Made by a program: the position numbers and the translations under genes | Shown here: positions 1 through 7,391 of the stretch, piece by piece | How positions within the stretch are numbered: position 1 is the stretch's first letter | How the letters are laid out: every line of letters begins with the position of its first letter | Notes under the pieces: model-generated | The model's database searches: none | Seen by the model: only the letters and a program-made list of their open reading frames with translations | What the model was told of the DNA's origin: nothing | NCBI GenBank assembly: GCA_009775125.1 | Contig: VSPD01000002.1 | Coordinates: forward strand, 71,748-135,747 | Origin: Muribaculaceae bacterium | GTDB taxonomy: Bacteria; Bacteroidota; Bacteroidia; Bacteroidales; Muribaculaceae | Direction: 5' to 3' | DNA length: 64,000 nt

Positions 1-321
1 AAAGCAATTTGACAAGGAGCCGACTTGATAATTGTTTCCGATACCCGACATCGGGCTGCCCTGAGGCACAATATATTTAAAATTCCGCATGAGACCGAAG
101 ACTTCTTCGTGGCTCATGGGGTTGGGATATTTTTGTTCGATTCTGGCGATTTCCGACGCTATGCGGTGGTGCATGTCGTCGGGAGTAAGTTCATATAGAT
201 TGCCAAACGAATCCTTGAGCGCATATTTGCTTACCCACACACGGGCGGCGAGCTCGTCACCGCCAAAATATTCGAGTGTGGCTTCATATGCTTCGTCGTA
301 GGAATAGGCTTTTGATTCCAT
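1..321 (-). CDS. nrdJ: Class II (B12-dependent) ribonucleotide reductase, N-terminal part
   Basis: The first 107 residues of an adenosylcobalamin-dependent ribonucleoside-diphosphate reductase, which reduces ribonucleotides to deoxyribonucleotides in the cytoplasm; the rest lies beyond the left edge. The visible part has the N-terminal pattern typical of Bacteroidales class II enzymes: a helix-rich start with GDELAARVWVSKYALKD, then VPQGSPMSGIGNN and SLSNCF. The Cys of SLSNCF probably corresponds to the first redox-active cysteine of the reductase barrel. The start is the ATG at 321, 39 nt downstream of the HD-domain gene, so the two may be cotranscribed. A class I large subunit is the alternative, but the local motifs fit class II better. 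No cobalamin riboswitch is visible upstream. Confidence 0.85.
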   Translation of the reverse strand, partial: MESKAYSYDEAYEATLEYFGGDELAARVWVSKYALKDSFGNLYELTPDDMHHRIASEIARIEQKYPNPMSHEEVFGLMRNFKYIVPQGSPMSGIGNNYQVGSLSNCF

Positions 322-360
322 GATAGATTTGGAAGAGTGATGAATTGAATATATTATGTC

Positions 361-915
361 TTATGATTGTTGATCAGATGTGAATAAAGCGTGCAAATCC
401 TCGAAACGCTGCATGGCTCCGGGCCCGAATTTTTTCATAGACGCGCGCACGCGGTCGATATCTTTTTCGGTGTCGAGCGATGTCTTGGAGAAAAATTTGT
501 CGGCATAACAAATCAGTTTCTCAAGCAATGTCTCGGGCAGGAAATCTTTTTCCGGCAGAGGCAGATGCTGTGTGCGTATATCCTCGGCGGTAAGTCCCGA
601 TCCGGTGTGTCGCTCTGCTATCCGCGCAAGCCACTCCGGCTGTCGGTGCGCGCGAAGCATTTCCGCTCCAAGTATCCCGTGCATGATGTAGGGTTTCGAC
701 CCATTGCAATATATGCCCGGGGCATCGACATAAAAAATACCGACGTCGTGGAGCATGGCACCGGCATAAATATGGTCGGGGTCAAGATCTAAACGACGCA
801 AACGCGCAATATCGAGCGCTTTGGCGGCCACTGCCTCGGAATGTACAAGCAACAGCTCGCGCAGTTTTGAGCCGCGTTTGTAAAACTTATCAAAAATATC
901 TTTTACCGGGACCAT
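361..915 (-). CDS. HD-domain phosphohydrolase
   Basis: A 184-residue cytoplasmic HD-superfamily protein. Visible metal ligands are the His in LLLVHSE (about residue 25), the HD pair in AGAMLHDVGIFYVD (56-57), the His in YIMHGILGAEML and the His in ERHTGSG, the layout of small HDIG-type metal-dependent phosphohydrolases. The substrate cannot be read from sequence; relatives include nucleotidases and (p)ppGpp- or tRNA-acting enzymes. The reading frame opens further upstream with a TTG at 930, but the ATG at 915 gives the normal family N-terminus (MVPVKDIFDKFY). It lies between ilvE (73 nt upstream, with a hairpin between) and the ribonucleotide reductase gene (39 nt downstream); the latter spacing hints at a role in nucleotide metabolism, which is inference. 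Confidence 0.8.
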   Translation of the reverse strand: MVPVKDIFDKFYKRGSKLRELLLVHSEAVAAKALDIARLRRLDLDPDHIYAGAMLHDVGIFYVDAPGIYCNGSKPYIMHGILGAEMLRAHRQPEWLARIAERHTGSGLTAEDIRTQHLPLPEKDFLPETLLEKLICYADKFFSKTSLDTEKDIDRVRASMKKFGPGAMQRFEDLHALFTSDQQS

Positions 916-934
916 CAGGAATAGACGCAAACAA

Positions 935-971
935 GTATTCTCGATACACGCCTGCGCAATATCGAGAATAC
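935..971 (-). terminator. Hairpin between ilvE and the HD gene
   Basis: A perfect 12-bp inverted repeat, GTATTCTCGATA (935-946) and TATCGAGAATAC (960-971), with a 13-nt loop lies just after the ilvE stop. Read on the minus strand it is followed by a U-poor tail (CTTGTTTG), so it could be a weak terminator or an RNA 3'-end/processing hairpin rather than a strong intrinsic terminator. Confidence 0.45.
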
Positions 972-988
972 TCTATTTTATATTGATT

Positions 989-2011
989 TTATTCTACTAT
1001 CGTACACCAGCCGTAGGGGTCTTCTATTTCCCCGTACTGTATGCCGCGAAGACGGTTGTAAAGTTCGGTGGTGACCGGGCCGGGGTTGCCGTCCTTGGAA
1101 ATTATATATTTCTTTCCGGTGTCGAGATCGTCAATTTCTCCGACAGGCGAAGCCACTGCCGCTGTGCCGCAGGCCGCCGCTTCCTCGATTGTTTCAAGTT
1201 CGTCAACGGTGATATGACGCTGTTCCACTTCAAGGCCCATGTCGCGGGCGAGTTGCATGAAGCTCTTGTTTGTTATGGAAGGAAGAATGGATTCCGACGC
1301 AGGTGTAATGTATTTGCCGTCCTTTATTGCAAAGAAATTGGCCGGGCCACATTCATCGAGATAAAGTTTCTCTTTGGGGTCGAGATAGAGCACGGCAGAG
1401 TAGCCAAGTTCATGAGCCCTCTCGCCGGCCTCCAACGACGCGGCATAGTTACCGCCCACTTTCCAACGGCCTGTGCCGCGCGGCGCCACACGGTCGTATT
1501 GGCGCATAATGCATATATTGCTCGGCTTAAACCCGGTTTTGAAGTAAGGGCCGACAGGCGATACAAACACGATGAATTCATATTCCTTGCCGGGCTTTAC
1601 TCCCACCTGTGCAGATGTGCCAAACTCGATTGGACGGATATAAAGCGACGCTCCGGTGCCATAGGGTGGAACGAATCGTTCGTTGAGCTTGACGACTTTT
1701 TTCACCATCTCAACGAATTTTTCTTCGGGGAGCTGAGCCATCATAAGTCCTTTTGCAGAGTCACGAAGGCGCGCGGCATTGTCACGAAGACGGAAAATAC
1801 GGATTTTGCCGTCCTTTCCGCGGAATGCTTTCAACCCTTCGAAAATCTCCTGGCCGTAGTGGAGGCCTGTGGCTGCGATATGAATATTGAAATAAGGCGA
1901 GTCAGACACCTCTATATCGCCCCACTTGCCGTCGGAATAAGAACAGCGGACGTTATAGTCGGTGGGCATGTAGCCGAATGACAGATTGCTCCAATCGATC
2001 TGGTCGTTCAT
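989..2011 (-). CDS. ilvE: Branched-chain amino-acid aminotransferase
   Basis: A 340-residue fold-type IV PLP aminotransferase that moves amino groups between glutamate and the keto acids of Leu, Ile and Val. The PLP lysine is K184 in RWKVGGNYAASL. EIFEGLKAFRG (about 55-65) and LDECGPANFFAIKDG (about 225-240, containing the E-x-x-x-x-N phosphate/cofactor loop) are present, as is the C-terminal cofactor-binding TAAVASPVG. The length matches the eukaryote-like bacterial class of BCATs. The ATG at 2011 is the only reasonable start. Its promoter is not obvious. The gene is followed by a hairpin and then the HD gene on the same strand, so it may be a single-gene unit or the head of a short operon. 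Confidence 0.95.
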   Translation of the reverse strand: MNDQIDWSNLSFGYMPTDYNVRCSYSDGKWGDIEVSDSPYFNIHIAATGLHYGQEIFEGLKAFRGKDGKIRIFRLRDNAARLRDSAKGLMMAQLPEEKFVEMVKKVVKLNERFVPPYGTGASLYIRPIEFGTSAQVGVKPGKEYEFIVFVSPVGPYFKTGFKPSNICIMRQYDRVAPRGTGRWKVGGNYAASLEAGERAHELGYSAVLYLDPKEKLYLDECGPANFFAIKDGKYITPASESILPSITNKSFMQLARDMGLEVEQRHITVDELETIEEAAACGTAAVASPVGEIDDLDTGKKYIISKDGNPGPVTTELYNRLRGIQYGEIEDPYGWCTIVE

Positions 2012-2156
2012 TTTCTTATAATTGTTTTTAATGGTTATGTCAATACTTGGGTGGTATTATTTGAGATTGCAAACTTAACCAAAAAATAATTATAATGCAA
2101 CTTTCCAAGATTATTTTTTGGAAAAGTTATCGGAATGTTACTAAATATCACAATAT

Positions 2157-2186
2157 GCGCCGGATGCAAATTGTCGCATCCGGCGC
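2157..2186 (-). terminator. Probable terminator after the oxalate operon
   Basis: An 11-bp perfect GC-rich stem (GCGCCGGATGC at 2157-2167 with GCATCCGGCGC at 2176-2186, 8-nt loop) lies 37 nt past the stop of the AEC transporter, the last gene of the oxalate cluster. The following minus-strand sequence (ATATTGTGATATTT) is only moderately U-rich. The 210-nt gap 2012-2222 holds nothing else recognisable apart from AT-rich sequence upstream of ilvE. Confidence 0.6.
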
Positions 2187-2222
2187 TGGACAAGAAAGTG
2201 TGTGAAAGTTTAATTATACGAA

Positions 2223-3215
2223 TCAGTAGGCATAGCTGAATATTTCCATGGCTTTCTGCGTGAGCCAGAGCCACAATGGACATGTGACCATAAACAAGAC
2301 TACGCTCAAAGCCAGCGACGATGTGCCCGTAGCCACATATGTGTCGTATTCATCGGCAATAATGATTCCGGAGAAGGCAGGCGGAAGAGCTCCGGCCACT
2401 ACAAGCATCATAAGGTGGTTGCTTTCCATATGGAACAACATTCCCACGACAAGGAGTGCAAGTGGCATAATAAGCAATTTGAGTATCGACCCGAAAACAG
2501 CCTGCCAATTAATACTTATCTTAACCGACGACAATGTAATGCCGGCGGCAAAAACAGCCACCGAGGCATTTGCCTTGGCTATAAGGTCGAACGACGGAGA
2601 AAACGCCTTTGGCCAAGGAACTCCTGCTATTACAAATATCACGGCAAGAATCGGAGCCCAAGCCACCGGCTGGCATAAAGCATGAATTACAGGCTTCCAC
2701 ATCGACGGTTTCTTTCCTCCGTTTTTTGCTGCGGCCTTGTCTGCGTCGCTTTCATTTATTAATGAAAGCCCGACAGGAATACCAACAGCATTTACCACGA
2801 TTCCTACAATAGCCACGACGAGGGCTACTGCCGGGGATGTGCCGAAGATTGGTTCAAGCACGGCAAATCCAAGGAACCCGATAGTCGGCGAACCACTAAT
2901 CAAAGCCATTACAGCGGCGCTGGCGCCTCCGGTCTTGAAACAATATTTATATATGTAGTAGACCAACATAAAGCATGCCATTATCACTACAAGAGAGATA
3001 AGCGTCAACTTTATATCCATTATCAGTTCCTCGCGGGTAGCGGTGACAATAGATACGAATAGAGCTGCCGGCAAAGCGTAATCGAGCACTACCTTGTTTA
3101 GTATTTTTGCATCGCTGCCGGAAAAAACGCCTTTCTTCCCCGACACGAAGCCCAATGCCATTATCACGATTATAGGGACAATCGCATAAATTATAGCGTG
3201 TGATATACTGGGCAT
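2223..3215 (-). CDS. AEC-family transporter, probable oxalate permease
   Basis: A 330-residue integral inner-membrane protein of the auxin efflux carrier (AEC/BART) family, with about ten hydrophobic segments spread over its length in two halves. A central hydrophilic loop with NESDADKAAAKNGGKKPS (about 155-172) separates them. The family moves small organic anions such as malate, malonate and related carboxylates. It starts 11 nt after oxc and is surely in the same transcript as frc and oxc, so oxalate uptake or oxalate:formate exchange is the likely job. E. coli has the same arrangement in yfdW-yfdU-yfdV, where YfdV is an AEC protein. The direction of transport and the counter-ion cannot be read from sequence. 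It is not related to OxlT of Oxalobacter, which is an MFS antiporter. Confidence 0.88.
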   Translation of the reverse strand: MPSISHAIIYAIVPIIVIMALGFVSGKKGVFSGSDAKILNKVVLDYALPAALFVSIVTATREELIMDIKLTLISLVVIMACFMLVYYIYKYCFKTGGASAAVMALISGSPTIGFLGFAVLEPIFGTSPAVALVVAIVGIVVNAVGIPVGLSLINESDADKAAAKNGGKKPSMWKPVIHALCQPVAWAPILAVIFVIAGVPWPKAFSPSFDLIAKANASVAVFAAGITLSSVKISINWQAVFGSILKLLIMPLALLVVGMLFHMESNHLMMLVVAGALPPAFSGIIIADEYDTYVATGTSSLALSVVLFMVTCPLWLWLTQKAMEIFSYAY

Positions 3216-3226
3216 AGTTGTAATTT

Positions 3227-4978
3227 TTAAACTGTGACAGGAATTAAAGAGGCGGGATTAAGGTAGCCGATATGCCCCGACTCTTTGCCGGCATCAGCAG
3301 CCAGCTGCACATCGATAAGGCATGGCTTCTTTGACGCAATGGCTTCTGCTAATGCTTTTGAAAATTCCCCAGGGGTAGTCACATAGTATGTTGTGGAGCC
3401 GAATGCTTCACCCATCTTATCGTATCGTGCGCGAATATCGAGCGTGGTCGGAGCCGGGTCGGAAGTGCTTTCAAGGGGCTTGCCTATACCGTTATATATG
3501 CCGCCATTGTTGAATATACATACTGTGACAGGTAGATTAAACCTGCAAATTGTAGAGAAGTCCATTCCGGAAAAACCAAACGCGCTGTCGCCTTCAATGG
3601 CCACGACACTTTTGCCAGTAGACACTGCCGCACCGATAGCAGATCCCATACCCATGCCCATTATGGCCCATGTTGCACAATCGACACGATGACGAGGAAG
3701 CGACATGTCTATTGCGTCGCGCGTGTCGTCGAGTGTATTAGCGCCTTCATTCACAAGAATAACATCGGGGTTGGCTTCTATCACTTTTTTTGCCGCGCCA
3801 AGTGCGCTCCAATGCGTCATTGGCACAGTCTCGACAGCAAGACGACGGGCAAACGCTGTGTTTTTTTCTTTTGATATTTGCTGTATCTCCGCTACCCAGC
3901 CGGCATCCATCGACATTTTGTATTTATCGAGATTGGCAAGCATATAATCGAGCGACGGCTCTATGTCGCCAACGACCGGCGCGGCAATGTGTCGGTTGCA
4001 ATCGATTTCCTCAGGGTCGATTTCCAGTTGGATAAACCGCCCGTTTGGATTCCATTTTCCGTGGCCTCTTGAAAGCAACCAGTTGAGGCGCGCTCCAATC
4101 AGCATTACAACATCGGATTCTTCCATCACTGTGCTTCGTGCCGAAATTGCACTTAACGGGTGATTGTCGGGGAGCAACCCTTTGGCCATAGACATTGGAT
4201 AATATGGAATCCCGGTGCGTTCCACAAATTGTTTTATTTTATCATCGGCTTGTGCATAAGCAGCACCCTTGCCAAGAAGTATTGCCGGTTTCTTAGCCGA
4301 GGCCAAAAGAGCCAGAGCGCGATCGAGAGCCTCTGGCGCCGCATGCACTTGCTGATAGACGCCGACCGGTTTCTCGAAGAGTTTCTCCGCATCGGCCATA
4401 TTCATTATTGCGCCGAGGCAAGGCGTTGTCACATCAAGATAAACACCGCCCGGACGGCCGGAAATAGCAGCGCGGTAGGCGCGCACCACCGCCGTGGGGA
4501 TATCTTCCGGTTTGTTGACTCGATAGGCGGCTTTTACAAGTCCTTTTGCCACAGCGAGTTGGTCGAGTCCCTCATATGTGCCTTGGTCAAGATCGATAGG
4601 TTCACGAACCGACGAACCTGAAATTTGAATCATAGGGTAGCAATTCACCGTAGCGTTTATTGTAGCGGTAAGGCCATTGAGGAAACCCAACGATGATACT
4701 GTAAGCAACACGCCGGGCGTCTTTGTAAGGTAGCCGTGTGTGGCAGCAGCCATGCCCGCTTGCTGTTCATGTCTGAATGAAATGAATCTTATTCCTTGTC
4801 CTTGTGCTATATAGGCCAGTTCTGTAACGGGAATACCGACCAATCCGTACATTTTGTCCACGCCAATCTCTTTTAATGCCCGTGCGAGAATATACATCCC
4901 GGTCACTTGTTCGGGATAGCGAGGGGCGTCCTGTGTCGGAGAAGACGAGGCCGACGGAGTATTTATATCTGTTGCCAT
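3227..4978 (-). CDS. oxc: Oxalyl-CoA decarboxylase
   Basis: A 583-residue thiamine-diphosphate enzyme that decarboxylates oxalyl-CoA to formyl-CoA and CO2. Three domains are visible: an N-terminal ThDP-Pyr domain with the catalytic Glu in FRHEQQAGMAAA (E71), a central Rossmann-like domain (about 220-350) with LLGKGAAYAQ, and a C-terminal ThDP-PP domain with the GDS...NNGG cofactor motif (EGDSAFGFSG to FNNGGIY, about 461-495). The sequence around FSGMDFSTICRFNLPVTV is typical of Oxc rather than acetolactate synthase. The N-terminal ~20 residues are a Ser/Pro-rich extension longer than in most relatives. The gene lies 78 nt downstream of frc, with a strong hairpin in that gap. The pair performs the CoA cycle: Frc loads oxalate from formyl-CoA, Oxc regenerates formyl-CoA. 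Confidence 0.95.
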   Translation of the reverse strand: MATDINTPSASSSPTQDAPRYPEQVTGMYILARALKEIGVDKMYGLVGIPVTELAYIAQGQGIRFISFRHEQQAGMAAATHGYLTKTPGVLLTVSSLGFLNGLTATINATVNCYPMIQISGSSVREPIDLDQGTYEGLDQLAVAKGLVKAAYRVNKPEDIPTAVVRAYRAAISGRPGGVYLDVTTPCLGAIMNMADAEKLFEKPVGVYQQVHAAPEALDRALALLASAKKPAILLGKGAAYAQADDKIKQFVERTGIPYYPMSMAKGLLPDNHPLSAISARSTVMEESDVVMLIGARLNWLLSRGHGKWNPNGRFIQLEIDPEEIDCNRHIAAPVVGDIEPSLDYMLANLDKYKMSMDAGWVAEIQQISKEKNTAFARRLAVETVPMTHWSALGAAKKVIEANPDVILVNEGANTLDDTRDAIDMSLPRHRVDCATWAIMGMGMGSAIGAAVSTGKSVVAIEGDSAFGFSGMDFSTICRFNLPVTVCIFNNGGIYNGIGKPLESTSDPAPTTLDIRARYDKMGEAFGSTTYYVTTPGEFSKALAEAIASKKPCLIDVQLAADAGKESGHIGYLNPASLIPVTV

Positions 4979-5010
4979 TATTTTTTCCTTTTTGATTTGA
5001 AATTATGAAG

Positions 5011-5048
5011 TGCGAGGCGAATTTGCCGAATCACGGTTTCGCCTCGCA
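5011..5048 (-). other. Intercistronic hairpin between frc and oxc
   Basis: An 11-bp perfect inverted repeat (TGCGAGGCGAA at 5011-5021, TTCGCCTCGCA at 5038-5048) sits 9 nt after the frc stop and 33 nt before the oxc start. There is no U-tract on the minus strand, so it looks more like an mRNA-stabilising or processing element, or a partial terminator setting the frc:oxc ratio. Confidence 0.5.
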
Positions 5049-5056
5049 TTTATTGA

Positions 5057-6352
5057 TTACATTTGACCGTCGGGTAGCGGTGCTGTGGTGCCGTTCTTGG
5101 CAAAAGACCTAATTTGATCCGGAGTATATCCTATGCCTTTAAGAATTTCTTCGGTATTGCCGCCGAGTTCAGGGCATGGGCCATAATTCGGTTCATAATT
5201 GGAGAATGTGCATGGGCAGCCTACCGTGAGGAATTTTCCGACTTCCCCACCCTGGTCGATTTCTACGATAGCCTTGGCTTGACGCAACGACGGGTCGTCT
5301 TGAATTTCTTTCATTGAAAGCACCGGAGCGCAAGGCACCCCATATGGAGCGAGAGCTTGCACAACCTCATCTTTTGTTCGGGTGATTGTAAAAGATTGTA
5401 TGCGATTCCAAATAGCCTGTTTGTTGCGGTCGCGGGCATCGGCTGTGGAGAAGTCGGGGTTTGTAAGCCAATCTTCAAATCCCATTGCCTTGCATGCGAG
5501 TTCGAAATCCTTTTCTCCGCGCTGAAGAATTACATATACCCAATCGTTGGCATCGGTTTCCCAGTTTTTGCATTTATAGCACCAGCCGAAGACACCGCTG
5601 CCTTCGATATTGCCGGCACGCGGAATTGTGTCGCCGAAATTTCCGTCGGGATATTGCGGGAACTGCGTGCAGTAACCCAATTTTTCGAGTGTGAGCTGGT
5701 CGCGGAGTTTTATGCGGCAAAGATTGAGACATGCCTCCTGCATAGATTGGAATACGAATACACCCTCGCCGGTTTTTTCACGTTGCAACAAAGCGGCAAG
5801 AATACCGATACACAAGTGCATGCCGGTGTTTGAATCGCCCAAAGCAGCACCTGATTGTGTAGGCACATTGCATTCCCCGGTGTACCATCCTGTCGTTGCA
5901 GCCGCGCCGCCTGTGCATTGCGCTACCGGTTCGTAGGCTTTAAGGTTGGCATAAGTCGAGCCTTGTGGAAAACCTTTGATTGTGCCGTAGATAATCTTAG
6001 GATTCATGGCGTGCACTGCTTCCCAGCCGAATCCGAGTTTATCCGCAGCCCCCGGATGCATGTTTTCGATAAAGACATCGGCACTTTGGATCAGTTTTGT
6101 GAGTATTTCCTTTCCGTCCGGTGTAGCGGCATCGAGTGTTATCGATTTCTTGTCGGAATTAAGTTGAAGGAAATAATAAGACGGGAGCTTGGGGTCGAAT
6201 TGAAGTTCGTCGCGCGTAGCGTCGCCTTTGCCGGGGCGCTCGATTTTGATTACTTCGGCGCCAAACCATGCGAGCATCTGTGTGCATGAAGGTCCGGACT
6301 GAACCTGAGTCATGTCTATGACCCGGATTCCTTGAAGGGGTGCAGTGTTCAT
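5057..6352 (-). CDS. frc: Formyl-CoA:oxalate CoA-transferase
   Basis: A 431-residue class III (CaiB/BaiF) CoA-transferase that moves CoA from formyl-CoA to oxalate. The catalytic aspartate is D173 in ALGDSNTGMHLCIG, equivalent to Asp169 of the Oxalobacter enzyme. The N-terminal Rossmann part with VIDMTQVQSGPSCTQ and EVIKIERPGKGD is highly family-like, and a glycine-rich loop (RAGNIEGSGVFGW, about 245-257) replaces the GGGGQ loop region. The length matches Frc (about 428) and is longer than most other class III enzymes. It is the first gene of the operon frc-oxc-AEC; the upstream gap holds the terminator of the preceding gene but no clear TAnnTTTG promoter. Another CoA-transferase of the family (for example succinyl-CoA dependent) is possible, but the partner oxc makes Frc by far the best call. 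Confidence 0.95.
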   Translation of the reverse strand: MNTAPLQGIRVIDMTQVQSGPSCTQMLAWFGAEVIKIERPGKGDATRDELQFDPKLPSYYFLQLNSDKKSITLDAATPDGKEILTKLIQSADVFIENMHPGAADKLGFGWEAVHAMNPKIIYGTIKGFPQGSTYANLKAYEPVAQCTGGAAATTGWYTGECNVPTQSGAALGDSNTGMHLCIGILAALLQREKTGEGVFVFQSMQEACLNLCRIKLRDQLTLEKLGYCTQFPQYPDGNFGDTIPRAGNIEGSGVFGWCYKCKNWETDANDWVYVILQRGEKDFELACKAMGFEDWLTNPDFSTADARDRNKQAIWNRIQSFTITRTKDEVVQALAPYGVPCAPVLSMKEIQDDPSLRQAKAIVEIDQGGEVGKFLTVGCPCTFSNYEPNYGPCPELGGNTEEILKGIGYTPDQIRSFAKNGTTAPLPDGQM

Positions 6353-6396
6353 TACTTTAATTTTGGTTATTAATTGAGCATTGTATTTTTATAGAA

Positions 6397-6436
6397 TAAA
6401 AACAACCGTGTCGCGATTGGGTTCGTGACACGGTTG
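6397..6436 (-). terminator. Intrinsic terminator upstream of frc
   Basis: A 14-bp near-perfect stem (CAACCGTGTCGCGA at 6403-6416, TCGTGACACGGTTG at 6423-6436) is followed on the minus strand by GTTTTTATTC. It ends the transcript of the two small genes at 6463-7334 and insulates the oxalate operon. Confidence 0.8.
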
Positions 6437-6462
6437 TTGCAGGTAGCGCTTAATAATGATTT

Positions 6463-6807
6463 TTAACAGAAGCCGAGTATAAATGCGAATGCGTCGTCAT
6501 GTGCGCGCAAAAGATTTGCCAAACGGCGCACGGCCTCCGGCGTAAGGTTTGGATTTGGCTGTAATTTATTATCGACAAACAACTTGGCGGAAAAATCATC
6601 GTCGGCTATCGGCGATTCTCCTTCCAACGGGCGCATAGCGTCGGCCAGGCGGGCTACAAGTAAATCCAACTGCTCTCCGGGCCCCGGAATATCCCCTTCG
6701 TCCACTGTGTCGGCGGTGGCAAAACGGTAATAGATGCGATCGGCGGAAACGGCTATATCCGCACGGGCTTTGTCGCGCACCGAAATCATCAAGGTGTATC
6801 TTTGCAT
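6463..6807 (-). CDS. Uncharacterised 114-aa protein
   Basis: I do not recognise this protein. It is a soluble, acidic 114-residue polypeptide with no signal peptide or membrane segment. The first part reads like two or three beta strands (RYTLMISVRD, DRIYYRFATAD) and the end like a helix (TPEAVRRLANLLRAHDDAFAFIL). It starts 5 nt after the DUF6155 gene, ends at a terminator, and is therefore the second gene of a two-gene operon. Codon usage looks like the neighbours, so it is probably a real native gene. Confidence 0.6.
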   Translation of the reverse strand: MQRYTLMISVRDKARADIAVSADRIYYRFATADTVDEGDIPGPGEQLDLLVARLADAMRPLEGESPIADDDFSAKLFVDNKLQPNPNLTPEAVRRLANLLRAHDDAFAFILGFC

Positions 6808-6812
6808 ATATG

Positions 6813-7334
6813 CTATTTTTTTATTGTTATAATTTCTGATATGGTCTGCCTGTCGTGCGCCTCGGCAAGAACAGCCCTGAAATCAGGAGCCATGGCCACG
6901 ATTTTTTCAGCGGTTTCCATCGCCGAGGACCAGATTCCGGAGTCAACGGCATTTTGCAGAGCTTCTTCAAACATCGACAATGCCACTTTTTCCAAACGGG
7001 AATATCCCCAATATGTCGACATGACATAGACACACGCCATGACAAAATTCAGCTTCACCTCAACTATGCACGACGGGTCGGGATACAATTTCTCAAACTC
7101 CTTGATAGCTTTCTTTATGCCCGACACGCGGCATTTCCTTTTTCCGCGTAAGGGATAAAACTCTTTGGCGATAAGTTCGTTGATTTTAGCCACCTGAGCC
7201 TTCTCGTCGGGGTTCAGATAGTACTCAAAATACTCCTTCGTCTGCTTCCTTGCATCGTAGGCTTCAAGGATTACGTCGACAAGCTCGTCGGCTGAAAGTG
7301 TTTTAAGATATTTTTTTAGCTCTGTCTTCGACAT
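6813..7334 (-). CDS. DUF6155-like protein
   Basis: A 173-residue cytoplasmic, mostly helical protein of unknown function. It begins with SKTELKKYLKTLSADELVDVI, then an EYYLNPDE motif and a basic stretch around PLRGKRKCRVSGIKKAIKEF. This resembles proteins annotated DUF6155 in Bacteroidetes; that assignment is from memory of the family. The start codon overlaps the upstream part of the divergent uvrB promoter region: a TAAATTTG box (7340-7347 on the minus strand) lies only 5 nt from the ATG, which would give a nearly leaderless mRNA if used. It forms an operon with the 114-aa gene 5 nt downstream. Confidence 0.7.
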   Translation of the reverse strand: MSKTELKKYLKTLSADELVDVILEAYDARKQTKEYFEYYLNPDEKAQVAKINELIAKEFYPLRGKRKCRVSGIKKAIKEFEKLYPDPSCIVEVKLNFVMACVYVMSTYWGYSRLEKVALSMFEEALQNAVDSGIWSSAMETAEKIVAMAPDFRAVLAEAHDRQTISEIITIKK

Positions 7335-7335
7335 G

Positions 7336-7367
7336 GTTGCAAATTTACGAAATTATTTGTAATTTTG
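7336..7367 (+). promoter_or_regulatory. Predicted promoter of uvrB
   Basis: GTTG at 7336-7339, a 20-nt spacer and TAATTTTG at 7360-7367 match the Bacteroidetes primary sigma consensus (TTTG, 19-21 nt, TAnnTTTG). The uvrB ATG follows 24 nt later, so the 5' UTR is very short. Confidence 0.6.
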
Positions 7368-7391
7368 TAAGTTGAAGTGTAATTTTTCCAA

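Noticed and set aside
983..1981. A 332-codon open frame opposite ilvE
   Set aside because: Antisense shadow of a well-recognised aminotransferase gene.
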